From: an uncultured Prevotella sp.
GTDB taxonomy: Bacteria > Bacteroidota > Bacteroidia > Bacteroidales > Bacteroidaceae
Direction of reading: 5' to 3'
NCBI GenBank assembly: GCA_900315835.1
Contig: ONAR01000017.1
Span: 1 to 64,000, forward strand
DNA: 64,000 nt
Shown: in pieces, positions 17,383 through 24,991 of the stretch
Position numbering within the stretch: the first letter of the stretch is position 1
Layout of the letters: the number at the start of each line of letters is the position of its first letter
The notes under the pieces: generated by a model
Seen by the model: only the letters and a program-made list of their open reading frames with translations
What the model was told of the DNA's origin: nothing
The model's database searches: none
Position numbers and translations under genes: made by a program

Positions 17383-18470
17383 TATTTGTTGAGACTTAAT
17401 ATATAATTATAGTACTGTTGGCGCCCGGTGATGTCCTCAACCACTTTAATATAAGGAGGAAACTTGACGTCCTCGTTCTGCGTGATGCCCTTGGTCTCAA
17501 GGATGACGAGTCCGTTGAGCCGGTCGAGATACTGGTCGAGCTCAAAATACTGCCCTTCCCAGATGAAGCTCTTGCGCAGTTTGTGTATGGTGTGGCGGTA
17601 GGGGTCGGCCTGGCTCATCAGCGACTCGTAGAGGGCGTCGCTCACCTGTCGCTCAGTCTCTATCTCCTCGTGGTTGGGCAGGTGCTTCTTCGTGGTATGC
17701 ACGTTGACGGTCTTTCCGCCCTCCCAGATGCGGCGGCGCAGACGCACCTCACAGTCGGGGTCGGCTACGAGGTAGGTCTGGATAATCTCGCTCTGCACAG
17801 CGTTGGGAATATCGTCGGAGACAATCTTGACGATGTATTTGCGCTCCTCGGTGATGGGCAGGGGCAGTCCCAGCACGGTGCTGATTTCCTTGATGACGCG
17901 GTTGAGTTTGGTGTCGAAGTTGTCGTGGTTGTTGATGACGCGCAGGTGAGGATGCCCCGACCAAGCCTCGATGACCTTGCGGTCGAGCGTGCGTGCCCCC
18001 TCGATGTCCTCGGTGCGCTTCTCGTTGGTCGTGGTGTTGTAGTATTGCTCAGCGCCGTTGGCCGCCGAGACGAGGTGCAGCACGGCGTCGTATCGGTGGA
18101 GCAACTGCTCATTGTCGACGCCGCACAGCCCAGTGATCTTCGCCCACATGGGTTTGTTGAGATAAGCCGAGATGTCGAGCGCTCCCCGGTCGCAGACGAT
18201 GAGCACCGGTTCGTCGATGGTCTGCGCCATGTCGTAGAAATAGTCTTCGAGGGCGAGCTGCGTTTTGAGGGTGTCCTTCTCGCCCTCGTAGAACCACTGC
18301 TGGTTCTTCGTCAGGTAGTCCATACCGGCCTGCAGGAAGATGGTCGGCACTTCCGGAATGGTGAACACCTTGAAGCCGCGGCTGGAGAAGTGCTCCATGA
18401 TTCTGACCAGGGCTGTTGTCTTACCGGCACACGGTCCGCCCGTGAGTACTATTCTTTTTACGTCTTTCAT
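17382..18470 (-). CDS. P-loop NTPase fused to a CYTH/triphosphate-tunnel domain
   Basis: 362 residues. The N-terminal half has a kinase-type P-loop (LTGGPCAGKTT, 8-18), Walker B-like LIVCDRGALD and is AAA_28-like. The C-terminal half (about 205-362) looks like a CYTH domain: EERKYIVK (near 208) in place of the usual ExExK start, then alternating charged strands VRLRRRIWEG and TTKKHL. CYTH enzymes act on triphosphates or triphosphorylated ends. Kinase-CYTH fusions are known in plants (TTM1/TTM2). The substrate here is unknown, but the operon with two deoxynucleoside kinases suggests nucleotide metabolism. Confidence 0.85.
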   Translation of the reverse strand: MKDVKRIVLTGGPCAGKTTALVRIMEHFSSRGFKVFTIPEVPTIFLQAGMDYLTKNQQWFYEGEKDTLKTQLALEDYFYDMAQTIDEPVLIVCDRGALDISAYLNKPMWAKITGLCGVDNEQLLHRYDAVLHLVSAANGAEQYYNTTTNEKRTEDIEGARTLDRKVIEAWSGHPHLRVINNHDNFDTKLNRVIKEISTVLGLPLPITEERKYIVKIVSDDIPNAVQSEIIQTYLVADPDCEVRLRRRIWEGGKTVNVHTTKKHLPNHEEIETERQVSDALYESLMSQADPYRHTIHKLRKSFIWEGQYFELDQYLDRLNGLVILETKGITQNEDVKFPPYIKVVEDITGRQQYYNYILSLNK

Positions 18471-18514
18471 TTTTGCGATGAGGCTGCCCGAAGGCGTTGT
18501 CTGTTGTTATTACG

Positions 18515-18545
18515 CAAAGTTAGGCATTTCTTGTCGCATGGCAAA
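18515..18545 (-). promoter_or_regulatory. Promoter of the P-loop/CYTH-dNK operon
   Basis: Minus strand TTTG (18542-18545), a 19-base spacer, TAACTTTG (18515-18522). The start codon is 45 bases downstream. Confidence 0.75.
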
Positions 18546-18701
18546 GGCAAAGTGCATTTTTTTTTGAGATGGCGTCAATACGCCCTTCCGGTGGCGGTTT
18601 GCGGGCTGGAGCGCGTAATGTGAAAACTCCGACTGTTTACGCACACAGTCCTTTGACTTAGGTCAATAATTATCCGCTTTTTTCTCAAATCTGAAGAAAA
18701 G

Positions 18702-18734
18702 TGTTGTGGCATTCGCGGCAAACCCCTACCTTTG
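18702..18734 (+). promoter_or_regulatory. Orphan Bacteroidetes-type promoter with no downstream gene
   Basis: TGTTG (18702-18706), a 20-base spacer and TACCTTTG (18727-18734). The next 1 kb on the plus strand has no convincing coding region. Confidence 0.65.
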
Positions 18735-18740
18735 CACTCG

Positions 18741-18940
18741 TAAACAAGACACATACACGAAGTTAGTAGATTTTTCATATAGGTTTTTAGTTTTTAGGTT
18801 TTGATAGATTGTTTTTAGGTTCAAAGGTTTTAGTTCATTTAAGACTAAAAAGATTGATTTAAATTTCAGGTAACAATTGATGCAAGATGGTTGGTTGACG
18901 CCGTGAGGCGGAAACCTTCAATCGAGCTTCATTTTTTGTT
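18741..18940 (+). ncRNA. Possible small RNA or abandoned leader after the orphan promoter
   Basis: Directly after the promoter is an A/T-rich tract with repeated TTTTTAGGTT-like units (18781-18830). A perfect 7-base hairpin TTTTAGT/ACTAAAA spans 18828-18850, and a GC-rich hairpin CGCC-GTGA-GGCG spans 18899-18910. A T6 run follows near 18932. The tract looks like a conserved long 5' leader but no gene follows. It could be a free RNA or a leader whose gene was lost. The 3' end is not defined, and I do not recognise an RNA family. Confidence 0.3.
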
Positions 18941-18970
18941 TATAGCTGTTTCGTTTGATTTGTTAAGAAA

Positions 18971-19009
18971 TAAGCTATCAACAATTCCCCATCGTTTTTC
19001 GATAGCTTA
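18971..19009. repeat. Inverted repeat with AGCTATC arms
   Basis: Perfect 9-base arms TAAGCTATC (18971-18979) and GATAGCTTA (19001-19009) around a 21-base loop. The arm sequence shares AGCTATC with the 22-bp array 300 bases away and with the terminator at 19687-19726. Confidence 0.5.
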
Positions 19010-19049
19010 CGCTCCAAATCACCATTTCTCCCCAAAAATATTGAAAACA

Positions 19050-19100
19050 ACATTACCGCAGAAGCCTCACCCCCGGCCCCTCCCCAAAGGGGAGGGGAGT
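19050..19100. repeat. G-rich palindromic element, copy A
   Basis: ACATTACCGC (19050-19059) is followed by GCCTCAC and the palindrome CCCCTCCCC-AAA-GGGGAGGGG (19077-19097). The same blocks occur in reverse order and orientation at 19461-19521, so the two copies form a long inverted pair around the 22-bp array. Confidence 0.65.
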
Positions 19101-19161
19101 GAAATGATAGATAAATTATTAGAAGTCTAGAAGACAGAAGTCCGGAAGTCCAGTCATTACA

Positions 19162-19201
19162 ATAAGCAGACGTAGGGGCGTATAAGCAGACGTAGGGGCG
19201 T
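19162..19201. repeat. Tandem 20-bp direct repeat, two copies
   Basis: Two exact adjacent copies of a 20-base unit beginning ATAAGCAGACG (19162-19181 and 19182-19201). No coding content seen. Confidence 0.7.
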
Positions 19202-19244
19202 AGGTGTTTCTGCCGACGAAGCAGCAAGTTTTGCAGCCAGTGTA

Positions 19245-19267
19245 GTGGCCGGTCTTGTGCCGGCCAC
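19245..19267. repeat. GC-rich inverted repeat
   Basis: Perfect 8-base arms GTGGCCGG (19245-19252) and CCGGCCAC (19260-19267), immediately before the 22-bp tandem array. Confidence 0.5.
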
Positions 19268-19280
19268 CAGCCATCGTGGT

Positions 19281-19430
19281 GCGATACCATAGCTATCGCG
19301 GTGCGATACCATAGCTATCGCGATGCGATACCATAGCTATCGCGATGCGATACCATAGCTATCGCGATGCGATACCATAGCTATCGCGATGCGATACCAT
19401 AGCTATCGCGATGCGATCGCAATGCGAGAC
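19281..19430. repeat. 22-bp tandem array with semi-palindromic unit
   Basis: Six near-identical units at 19281, 19303, 19325, 19347, 19369 and 19391, exact 22-base period, plus a decayed seventh at 19413. The core is GCGATACCATAGCTATCGC, in which GCGATA and TATCGC can pair; units alternate GCGGT and GCGAT in the joint. There are no unique spacers, so this is not a CRISPR array. The same unit occurs at 38228-38290. Confidence 0.85.
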
Positions 19431-19460
19431 AATGCTCACTCTTTTTTCCCCCTGCATTCT

Positions 19461-19561
19461 ACTCCCCTCCCCTGGGGGAGGGGCTGGGTGTGAGGCTTTA
19501 TTTTCTTTCCGCGGTAATGTTTGCGGTAATGTTGCGGTAATGTTTGAGCCCACATTACCGC
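19461..19561. repeat. G-rich palindromic element, copy B, with GCGGTAATGT repeats
   Basis: CCCCTCCCC (19464-19472) pairs with GGGGAGGGG (19475-19483). Then come GTGAGGC and three close copies of GCGGTAATGT (starting 19512, 19523, 19534). The last forms a perfect 10-base hairpin with ACATTACCGC at 19552-19561. Further GCGGTAAT copies lie near 19597 and 19606. Confidence 0.65.
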
Positions 19562-19686
19562 GCTTAACTTGTTATTTGTTAGATAGTTAGGCCTATGCGG
19601 TAATTGCGGTAATATGTTTTTCAGTGTATTAGGGGGACTAATGGCCTCGTGGTCGTGGCGAAAGAAGTGAGTTTGCGGCTCTTACA

Positions 19687-19726
19687 CGAAAAAGCTATCC
19701 TTTGGCCGTAGTCAACAGGATAGCTT
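19687..19726 (-). terminator. Rho-independent terminator of the 39-aa gene
   Basis: Perfect 10-base arms AAGCTATCCT (19692-19701) and AGGATAGCTT (19717-19726). Read on the minus strand, the hairpin ends in a T-run. It lies about 50 bases after the stop of the 39-residue ORF. Confidence 0.65.
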
Positions 19727-19773
19727 ATATCAAAGTGTCACTCGGTGACGTACACCGAGGAAAGGAATCTGAC

Positions 19774-19893
19774 TCATTCATACCAAACCTCTCCGCCTAA
19801 TTTGTGGTCTTGGTTGGTTTCATCGGATCTCCGCATAAAGGAAAACTCCTCCTGGAAGATGCCTGCTAATTTCTTTAATGTCTCGTTACTCAT
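19774..19893 (-). CDS. Candidate small protein, 39 residues
   Basis: ATG at 19893, TGA at 19774-19776. The product begins MSNETLKKLAGIFQEEF and ends GGEVWYE. It is amphipathic, without a signal peptide or membrane segment, and I do not recognise it. Support comes from context: a complete promoter (TTTG, 20 bases, TATATTTG at 19936-19967) about 43 bases upstream and a terminator at 19687-19726 that together frame the ORF as its own transcription unit. It could instead be a truncated relic of a longer gene or part of a non-coding RNA. Confidence 0.5.
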   Translation of the reverse strand: MSNETLKKLAGIFQEEFSFMRRSDETNQDHKLGGEVWYE

Positions 19894-19935
19894 AGTGCTA
19901 ATAATCTATTTAGGTTATTTTCTCATAGGACATTG

Positions 19936-19967
19936 CAAATATAGCATTTAATTTCGAATTATCCAAA
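19936..19967 (-). promoter_or_regulatory. Promoter of the 39-aa gene
   Basis: Minus strand TTTG (19964-19967), a 20-base spacer, TATATTTG (19936-19943). A strong consensus match. Confidence 0.7.
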
Positions 19968-19995
19968 TTTTGACCTATTATTTTTTGATATTTAA

Positions 19996-20787
19996 TCATT
20001 GTTTCGTATTGATGAACAATCTATTACTCGTTTCAGACACCAGCAACGCCTTGATGGTGTCTTCCACACGACGGCGCGTAGTGACCATGATGGTGGTTTC
20101 GTCAGCGTCCTTGCTGCCCATGTAGACATTGCGGTTGGTAAACTTCATCTTACTGCGCTGTGGCTCGCGGGCAGAGAAATGGAAGTTAGTGATGGCGGTG
20201 GCTTCGTGGATGTAAGCGATGTTGCTTTCGTTGACACCGCAGCCTGCCATTATCTTTATTCTGTCGCCTGCCAGTTGATGGAGTTCACGCAGGAGAGGGA
20301 TGCCGTCAAGCGCGGTTGGCTGCTGCCCCGAAGTGAGCACGCGGTCAAAGCCCAGATGAATGAGGTCGGTCAAGGCCTTTCGCGGATCGCGGCAGTGGTC
20401 GAACGCACGATGGAAGGTGACGCTCATGTCTTTAGCATGGTCGAGAAGCATGCGGTTGGCTTCAACGTCGATGTCGCCGTCGGCCGTGAGGCAGCCAAAG
20501 ACAACGCCGTCGACATGAAGGTCGTGGCAAAGGTCGATGTCGGCTGCCATGCGTTTCAGTTCCAACGGCGTGTAGAGGAAATCGCCGCCACGGTTGCGGA
20601 TGATGACGTGCAGACGGGTGGTCGTCAGCAGCTCGCGGGCAACCTTGATTTCACCGTAAGAGGGCGTAGTGCCCCCTTCGGGAATGCCCATGCACAGTTC
20701 TACGCGGTCGGCACCGCCTTGTTGGGCAGCCAGACAGCTCTCAACGCTGTTGGCGCAAATCTCTATTTCGAAGTTGTTGCGGGTCAT
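19996..20787 (-). CDS. cutC: CutC family protein (copper homeostasis)
   Basis: 263 residues, TIM-barrel CutC family. Clear motifs: EICANSVESCLAAQQGGADRVELC at the N-terminus, VIIRNRGGDFLY, DGVVFGCLTADGDID, and TFHRAFDHCRDP, then LTSGQQPTALDGIPLL. Bacterial CutC was linked to copper tolerance, and the exact reaction is unresolved. It lies about 90 bases downstream of the transglutaminase-like gene and may be co-transcribed. The gap holds a short duplicated GGGTTTTATGGGG stretch. Confidence 0.93.
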   Translation of the reverse strand: MTRNNFEIEICANSVESCLAAQQGGADRVELCMGIPEGGTTPSYGEIKVARELLTTTRLHVIIRNRGGDFLYTPLELKRMAADIDLCHDLHVDGVVFGCLTADGDIDVEANRMLLDHAKDMSVTFHRAFDHCRDPRKALTDLIHLGFDRVLTSGQQPTALDGIPLLRELHQLAGDRIKIMAGCGVNESNIAYIHEATAITNFHFSAREPQRSKMKFTNRNVYMGSKDADETTIMVTTRRRVEDTIKALLVSETSNRLFINTKQ

Positions 20788-20876
20788 GGGGAGGGAGTTT
20801 TTTGGGGGATGGGTTTTATGGGGTGAATGGGTTTTATGGGGCTGGTGGGGGAGGACAGGACTTGGAAAACGGAAAG

Positions 20877-23477
20877 CTACAGCTGGTCAGCAACCTTGAC
20901 CAGCTGCTCGCCGAGGCCGATGGTGTAGCCGCTCGAGGCGAATACAATGCGGTCGAAGGTGTCGGCGATGATGAAATTTGGCAGGTGGGAGGCATCGGGC
21001 AGTTTCAGTTGGGCGACGAGCTGACGGAGGATGCTGCCGTCTTTGTCGATGCCGAAGATCGTTTTCTCAGGCAGGTTGGGGAACTCGCTCTGGTGTTGCT
21101 GGAACGCTTCGGCCTCCTCCTCGCTGGTGAACAGCAGCACGAAGGGCCGGCCCCATTGGTCGAGCTGCTGCTTCATTTTTGCAATGTCGTGCAGGGCGTG
21201 GTTGGTGGGCTCTTTGCCGACACCAAGAACGCCGATGACGTAGTAGCCGCGGCCGGTCTGACTCAAGATGGACACGCGCTTGCCGTCTTTGTCAAAGGTC
21301 GATTCGCTGCTGAAGTTGCCAATGACCTTGACGCCATCTGCCTCCTGCCGTATGATGAGGTCGACGTTGGTCGTCTGGCCGGGGAGGATGTGGAAGATGG
21401 TGTTGCGCGCCCTGACACTGCCGTCGGCCATGCGCTGGCCGGTGACCAAGAGGTAGATGCCCTCGTCGAGCGAGGTGCCGTTTTTGAAGACATTGCTCCA
21501 CGACGTGCCGCCACCCATGTCGACCTGCCCCTCGTCGAAGTTGAGCAGTCGGGCCTGACCGTCGGTAATCTTACTGATGGTGAAGTGGCTGTAGTATTTC
21601 GGGTCGTCGAGCGTCGCCGTCGGCGTGTAGTTGAGCACCAGCCGACCTGTACGCGAAGGTTGCTGCACTGTGGCGTCGAAGTTGACGTCGACCCATTGTC
21701 CGCCGGCCTTGTATTGTACCTTGCCGGTGACCACGTCTTTTCTTGCTTCGATGTTGAGGCTGCGGGCCACGTCGACAAAGAAGATGGCGCGGCTGCGGTC
21801 ATCGGTTACACGCGACTGCCACACGCTGATGGGCGTCTGGGGGATGCGCATGGCGCGCTTGTCGGGGTTGATGCGAATGTTTTTGCCAATCCAACCGACG
21901 AGCTGCGACGGGTCGTTGCGGAAAGTGGCCTGCTGCTTGGCGTTGAAGGCTTTGGCAAAGAACTGCTTGAAAGGATGCAGTATCATCTCGTCCTCGACGC
22001 GGGGACAGAGCTGGTCGCTTGGCGCATTGAAGTTGTCGTCGAGAATGTTCATCGGCATATCTCTCAAGTCCTTGTCGCTCAGTGTACTCAAGAGCTGCAA
22101 TGCTCGTGGTAGCCGGTCGGCGTGCTGCTCGACGAAGGCCTTGATGGTTGGCCAGTTGCCGCGCGATTTTATAAGATAAGGAACAGCCTCGGCATAGGGA
22201 TAATCTTTCATGCTTTCGGCCGTTGGGAAGGTGGCGGTGTAGGCATTGCGCAGTGAGTCCTCAATGGCCAGGCGGCGGTCGTTGGCGGCGCGCTGAGCAG
22301 GGGTCACTTCGGGTAGGTTGGCGCTCTCTGGAGGCGGCACGATGTTCATCTCCTGACCGGTGAGCGTGGTGGATGCATCCATGTTGAGCGTGATGGTAAC
22401 CAACTTATCCTTGCCAAACGAGGCGCGGGCAAAGCCGAACTTCCCGTTTTTCGACGCCCATACCACCATGTCGCCTCGGCCTGCCGTGAGGAAGGTAGCG
22501 CCTTGACGGTCAGTGTATTTCGTTACAGCCGAGTAATATTCGGCATAGTTGTAGATCTTGAATTCCACTTTCGCATCGGCGACGGGGTGGCCGGCGGTGT
22601 CGACGACCTTGAAGTCGGTGCGACCCGTCTTGGCGTAGTTGCCGATAAGGTTGATTTCGGTGAAGTTATTGGTCCGCAGCACCACCTCCTCGGGGCCGTT
22701 GTAATCGCCGAACACGCGGGTGTGCATGAGTAAGGCGCGCGAGGCGGGTAGATTGAACCAACCAAGGTTGAGTACCGGCTCCGGTTCGCAGGCGCCGAGG
22801 AAGTACCATTTGCCATCGGCCCATGCTTCCACCCAGGCGTGGTTGTCGTCGGTATGGGCCCAGCGAGGCGTGTAGACCTGACGCGCGGGAATGCCAACGG
22901 CGCGCAGGGCGGCCACGGTGAATGTGCTCTCCTCGCCACAGCGCCCGCGCCCGGTCCTGATTGACTGCAGTGGTGACGACGTGCGGGCGTCGGATGGCTC
23001 ATAGGTGACGTGCTCGTGGCACCAGTGGTTCACCTCAAGGATGGCATCCTTCATCGACAGCCCTTTCACCCGGTCTTTCAGTTCGCGATAGAAAATGGCG
23101 CGCGAGGAGTCGAGCGGCTCGTTGTTGACGCGCATGGGAACGACAAAATGACGGAAGAGCAGTTCCGGCACCTTACTGCCCCACGGCATTTCGCGGCGGG
23201 TGCGCATGGCTGCACGGATGTTGCCCAGGTGGTAGGCTGTGGGGTAATCGGTGGCGTCGGCAATGGGCATGTAGGCATAGAGGAAGCGCAGTGCCTCCTG
23301 CTCATCGGCTGTGGCACTGAGGCCTTTAAGCTGGTAGAACCGTTGTCCGATGAGTTGTATCTTGGCTTTGAAGGCAGCATCGACACGTTGCCGGTAGGCG
23401 GCATCGCTGATAAAATGTTGTGCGCTCATCGTCAAGGCGGTCATGACCATGAGCATACTCAATAAGCATCTTTTCAT
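20877..23477 (-). CDS. Exported transglutaminase-like protein with a C-terminal thioredoxin-like domain
   Basis: 866 residues, signal peptide MKRCLLSMLMVMTALTMSAQ. A transglutaminase-like core lies around residues 145-250: Cys near 180 in GRGRCGEES and His near 213 in NHAWVEAW, the usual catalytic pair. A carboxypeptidase-regulatory-like beta domain follows (DFKVVDTAGHPVADAKVEF). The C-terminus (about 760-866) looks thioredoxin-fold-like (FVLLFTSEEEAEAF; LPNFIIADTFDRIVF) but lacks a CxxC. Such proteins are periplasmic or surface-bound in Bacteroidetes and may act as peptidases or amidases. The substrate is unknown. I chose the start at the signal peptide; a longer ORF begins at 23516. Confidence 0.8.
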   Translation of the reverse strand: MKRCLLSMLMVMTALTMSAQHFISDAAYRQRVDAAFKAKIQLIGQRFYQLKGLSATADEQEALRFLYAYMPIADATDYPTAYHLGNIRAAMRTRREMPWGSKVPELLFRHFVVPMRVNNEPLDSSRAIFYRELKDRVKGLSMKDAILEVNHWCHEHVTYEPSDARTSSPLQSIRTGRGRCGEESTFTVAALRAVGIPARQVYTPRWAHTDDNHAWVEAWADGKWYFLGACEPEPVLNLGWFNLPASRALLMHTRVFGDYNGPEEVVLRTNNFTEINLIGNYAKTGRTDFKVVDTAGHPVADAKVEFKIYNYAEYYSAVTKYTDRQGATFLTAGRGDMVVWASKNGKFGFARASFGKDKLVTITLNMDASTTLTGQEMNIVPPPESANLPEVTPAQRAANDRRLAIEDSLRNAYTATFPTAESMKDYPYAEAVPYLIKSRGNWPTIKAFVEQHADRLPRALQLLSTLSDKDLRDMPMNILDDNFNAPSDQLCPRVEDEMILHPFKQFFAKAFNAKQQATFRNDPSQLVGWIGKNIRINPDKRAMRIPQTPISVWQSRVTDDRSRAIFFVDVARSLNIEARKDVVTGKVQYKAGGQWVDVNFDATVQQPSRTGRLVLNYTPTATLDDPKYYSHFTISKITDGQARLLNFDEGQVDMGGGTSWSNVFKNGTSLDEGIYLLVTGQRMADGSVRARNTIFHILPGQTTNVDLIIRQEADGVKVIGNFSSESTFDKDGKRVSILSQTGRGYYVIGVLGVGKEPTNHALHDIAKMKQQLDQWGRPFVLLFTSEEEAEAFQQHQSEFPNLPEKTIFGIDKDGSILRQLVAQLKLPDASHLPNFIIADTFDRIVFASSGYTIGLGEQLVKVADQL

Positions 23478-23632
23478 TATTCCTCTAAATACTGTACGTT
23501 TGGCAATCGTCTGCAATATTAACGAATTATCTCCGATTATGCAAACGATTTGGCATTAGATATGAAAAAATGAATGCCATTAGCTGATTTTTGCTTACCT
23601 TTGCCGCGGCAAGTCTTCATTAGGCGCTGACA

Positions 23633-24991
23633 ATGGATAACAAACATATTAACGATATGACGGTGGGCAGTCCCACCCGCGGCATCATTCATTTTGCGTT
23701 GCCCCTCATCCTCGGTTACATTCTTCAGCAGATGTATCTCATCATCGACGCTGCCATCGTGGGGCGCTGGATTGGTGTGGGCGCATTGGCGGCGGTGGGC
23801 GCATCGTCGTCGATTATGTTTCTGGTGATGGGTTTCTGCAACGGTTCGTGCGCGGGTTTCGCCATTCCCATCGCACAGGCGTTTGGCGCGAAGGACTATC
23901 GTAAGATGCGCGTCTATGTGGCCAATGCCATACGCATTGCGGCAGTGATGGCTGTAGTGGTGACGGTGGTGACCGCTATTCTCTGCGACCGCATCCTGAA
24001 GTTGGTCAACACGCCGGATGACGTTTTCGACGACGCTTATACCTTCCTGCTGTTGCAGTTCTTAGCCATTCCCTTCACCGTGGGTTACAACCTCTTGGCG
24101 GGCTTCATGCGGGCCTTGGGCGACTCCAAACAACCATTCTATATCCTCATTTTCGCCTCGCTCATCAATATCCTGCTCGATGTGGTGCTTATCCTTCTCA
24201 TGGGCTTAGGCGTGTTGGGCGCCGGGCTGGCTACAATGCTTGCACAGGCGTTGGCCATGGCGATATGCGTGTGGAATATCGGTCACCGCATGCAACTGCT
24301 CATTCCTCATGGCGACGAGCGTGCTTACGATAACAAACGCATCAGTATCTTGTTGAACAACGGGGTGCCGATGGGCCTGCAGTTTTCTATCACCGCCATT
24401 GGCTCCATCATGCTGCAGAGTGCCAACAATGCGCTGGGTACCGTGTATGTGGCCTCGTTTACGGCGGCCATCCGCATCAAGTACCTTTTCACTTGCGTGT
24501 TTGAGAATATCGGCGTCGCTATGGCGACCTATTGCGGACAGAATATCGGCGCCCGGCGTCTCGACCGCATCCGCCGCGGCGAGTGGTCGGCTACGGCCAT
24601 CATGCTGGTGTACTTCGTGTTTACAGTCTTGGTTATCTTCCCCTTCTCCGACTATATGATGGAGCTTTTCGTTGACAGCGGCGAGCAGGAGGTGGTGCAT
24701 AATGCGGCCCGGCTGATGCGCATCTCGTGCTTCTTCTATCCGGTCTTGGGTATGCTCACCATCCTGCGTTACAGCATTCAGGGACTGGGCTACAGCAATC
24801 TCTCCATGCTCTCGGGGGTGATGGAGATGATTGCGCGCTGCGGGGTGAGCATCTGGCTGGTGCCGGCCTTCGGCTTCACCGGTGTATGCTTCGGCGATCC
24901 GACGGCGTGGGTGTTTGCCGACCTCTTCCTCTTCCCCGCCTTCTTCCTGCTGTACAGGCACCTGAAGCGGAAACTGCTGCAAACCGCCTAA
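23633..24991 (+). CDS. MATE family efflux transporter
   Basis: 452 residues, twelve predicted membrane helices in two homologous halves. Family features: LPLILGYILQQMYLIIDAAIVGRWIG at helix 1-2, GSCAGFAIPIAQAFGAKD, and in the second half the IKYLFTCVFENIGVAMATYCGQNIGA equivalent. It exports drugs or metabolites using a sodium or proton gradient. A TACCTTTG -7 box lies at 23596-23603. The stop overlaps the stop of the convergent ftsH gene by four bases. Confidence 0.93.
   Translation: MDNKHINDMTVGSPTRGIIHFALPLILGYILQQMYLIIDAAIVGRWIGVGALAAVGASSSIMFLVMGFCNGSCAGFAIPIAQAFGAKDYRKMRVYVANAIRIAAVMAVVVTVVTAILCDRILKLVNTPDDVFDDAYTFLLLQFLAIPFTVGYNLLAGFMRALGDSKQPFYILIFASLINILLDVVLILLMGLGVLGAGLATMLAQALAMAICVWNIGHRMQLLIPHGDERAYDNKRISILLNNGVPMGLQFSITAIGSIMLQSANNALGTVYVASFTAAIRIKYLFTCVFENIGVAMATYCGQNIGARRLDRIRRGEWSATAIMLVYFVFTVLVIFPFSDYMMELFVDSGEQEVVHNAARLMRISCFFYPVLGMLTILRYSIQGLGYSNLSMLSGVMEMIARCGVSIWLVPAFGFTGVCFGDPTAWVFADLFLFPAFFLLYRHLKRKLLQTA

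Noticed and set aside
19281-19430. CRISPR array
   Set aside because: The repeats are contiguous, with no unique spacers of 25-40 bases, and no cas gene is nearby.
19745-19951. Plus-strand ORF of 68 codons with a hydrophobic stretch
   Set aside because: It lies antisense to the better supported 39-residue gene, with no promoter in the right place.
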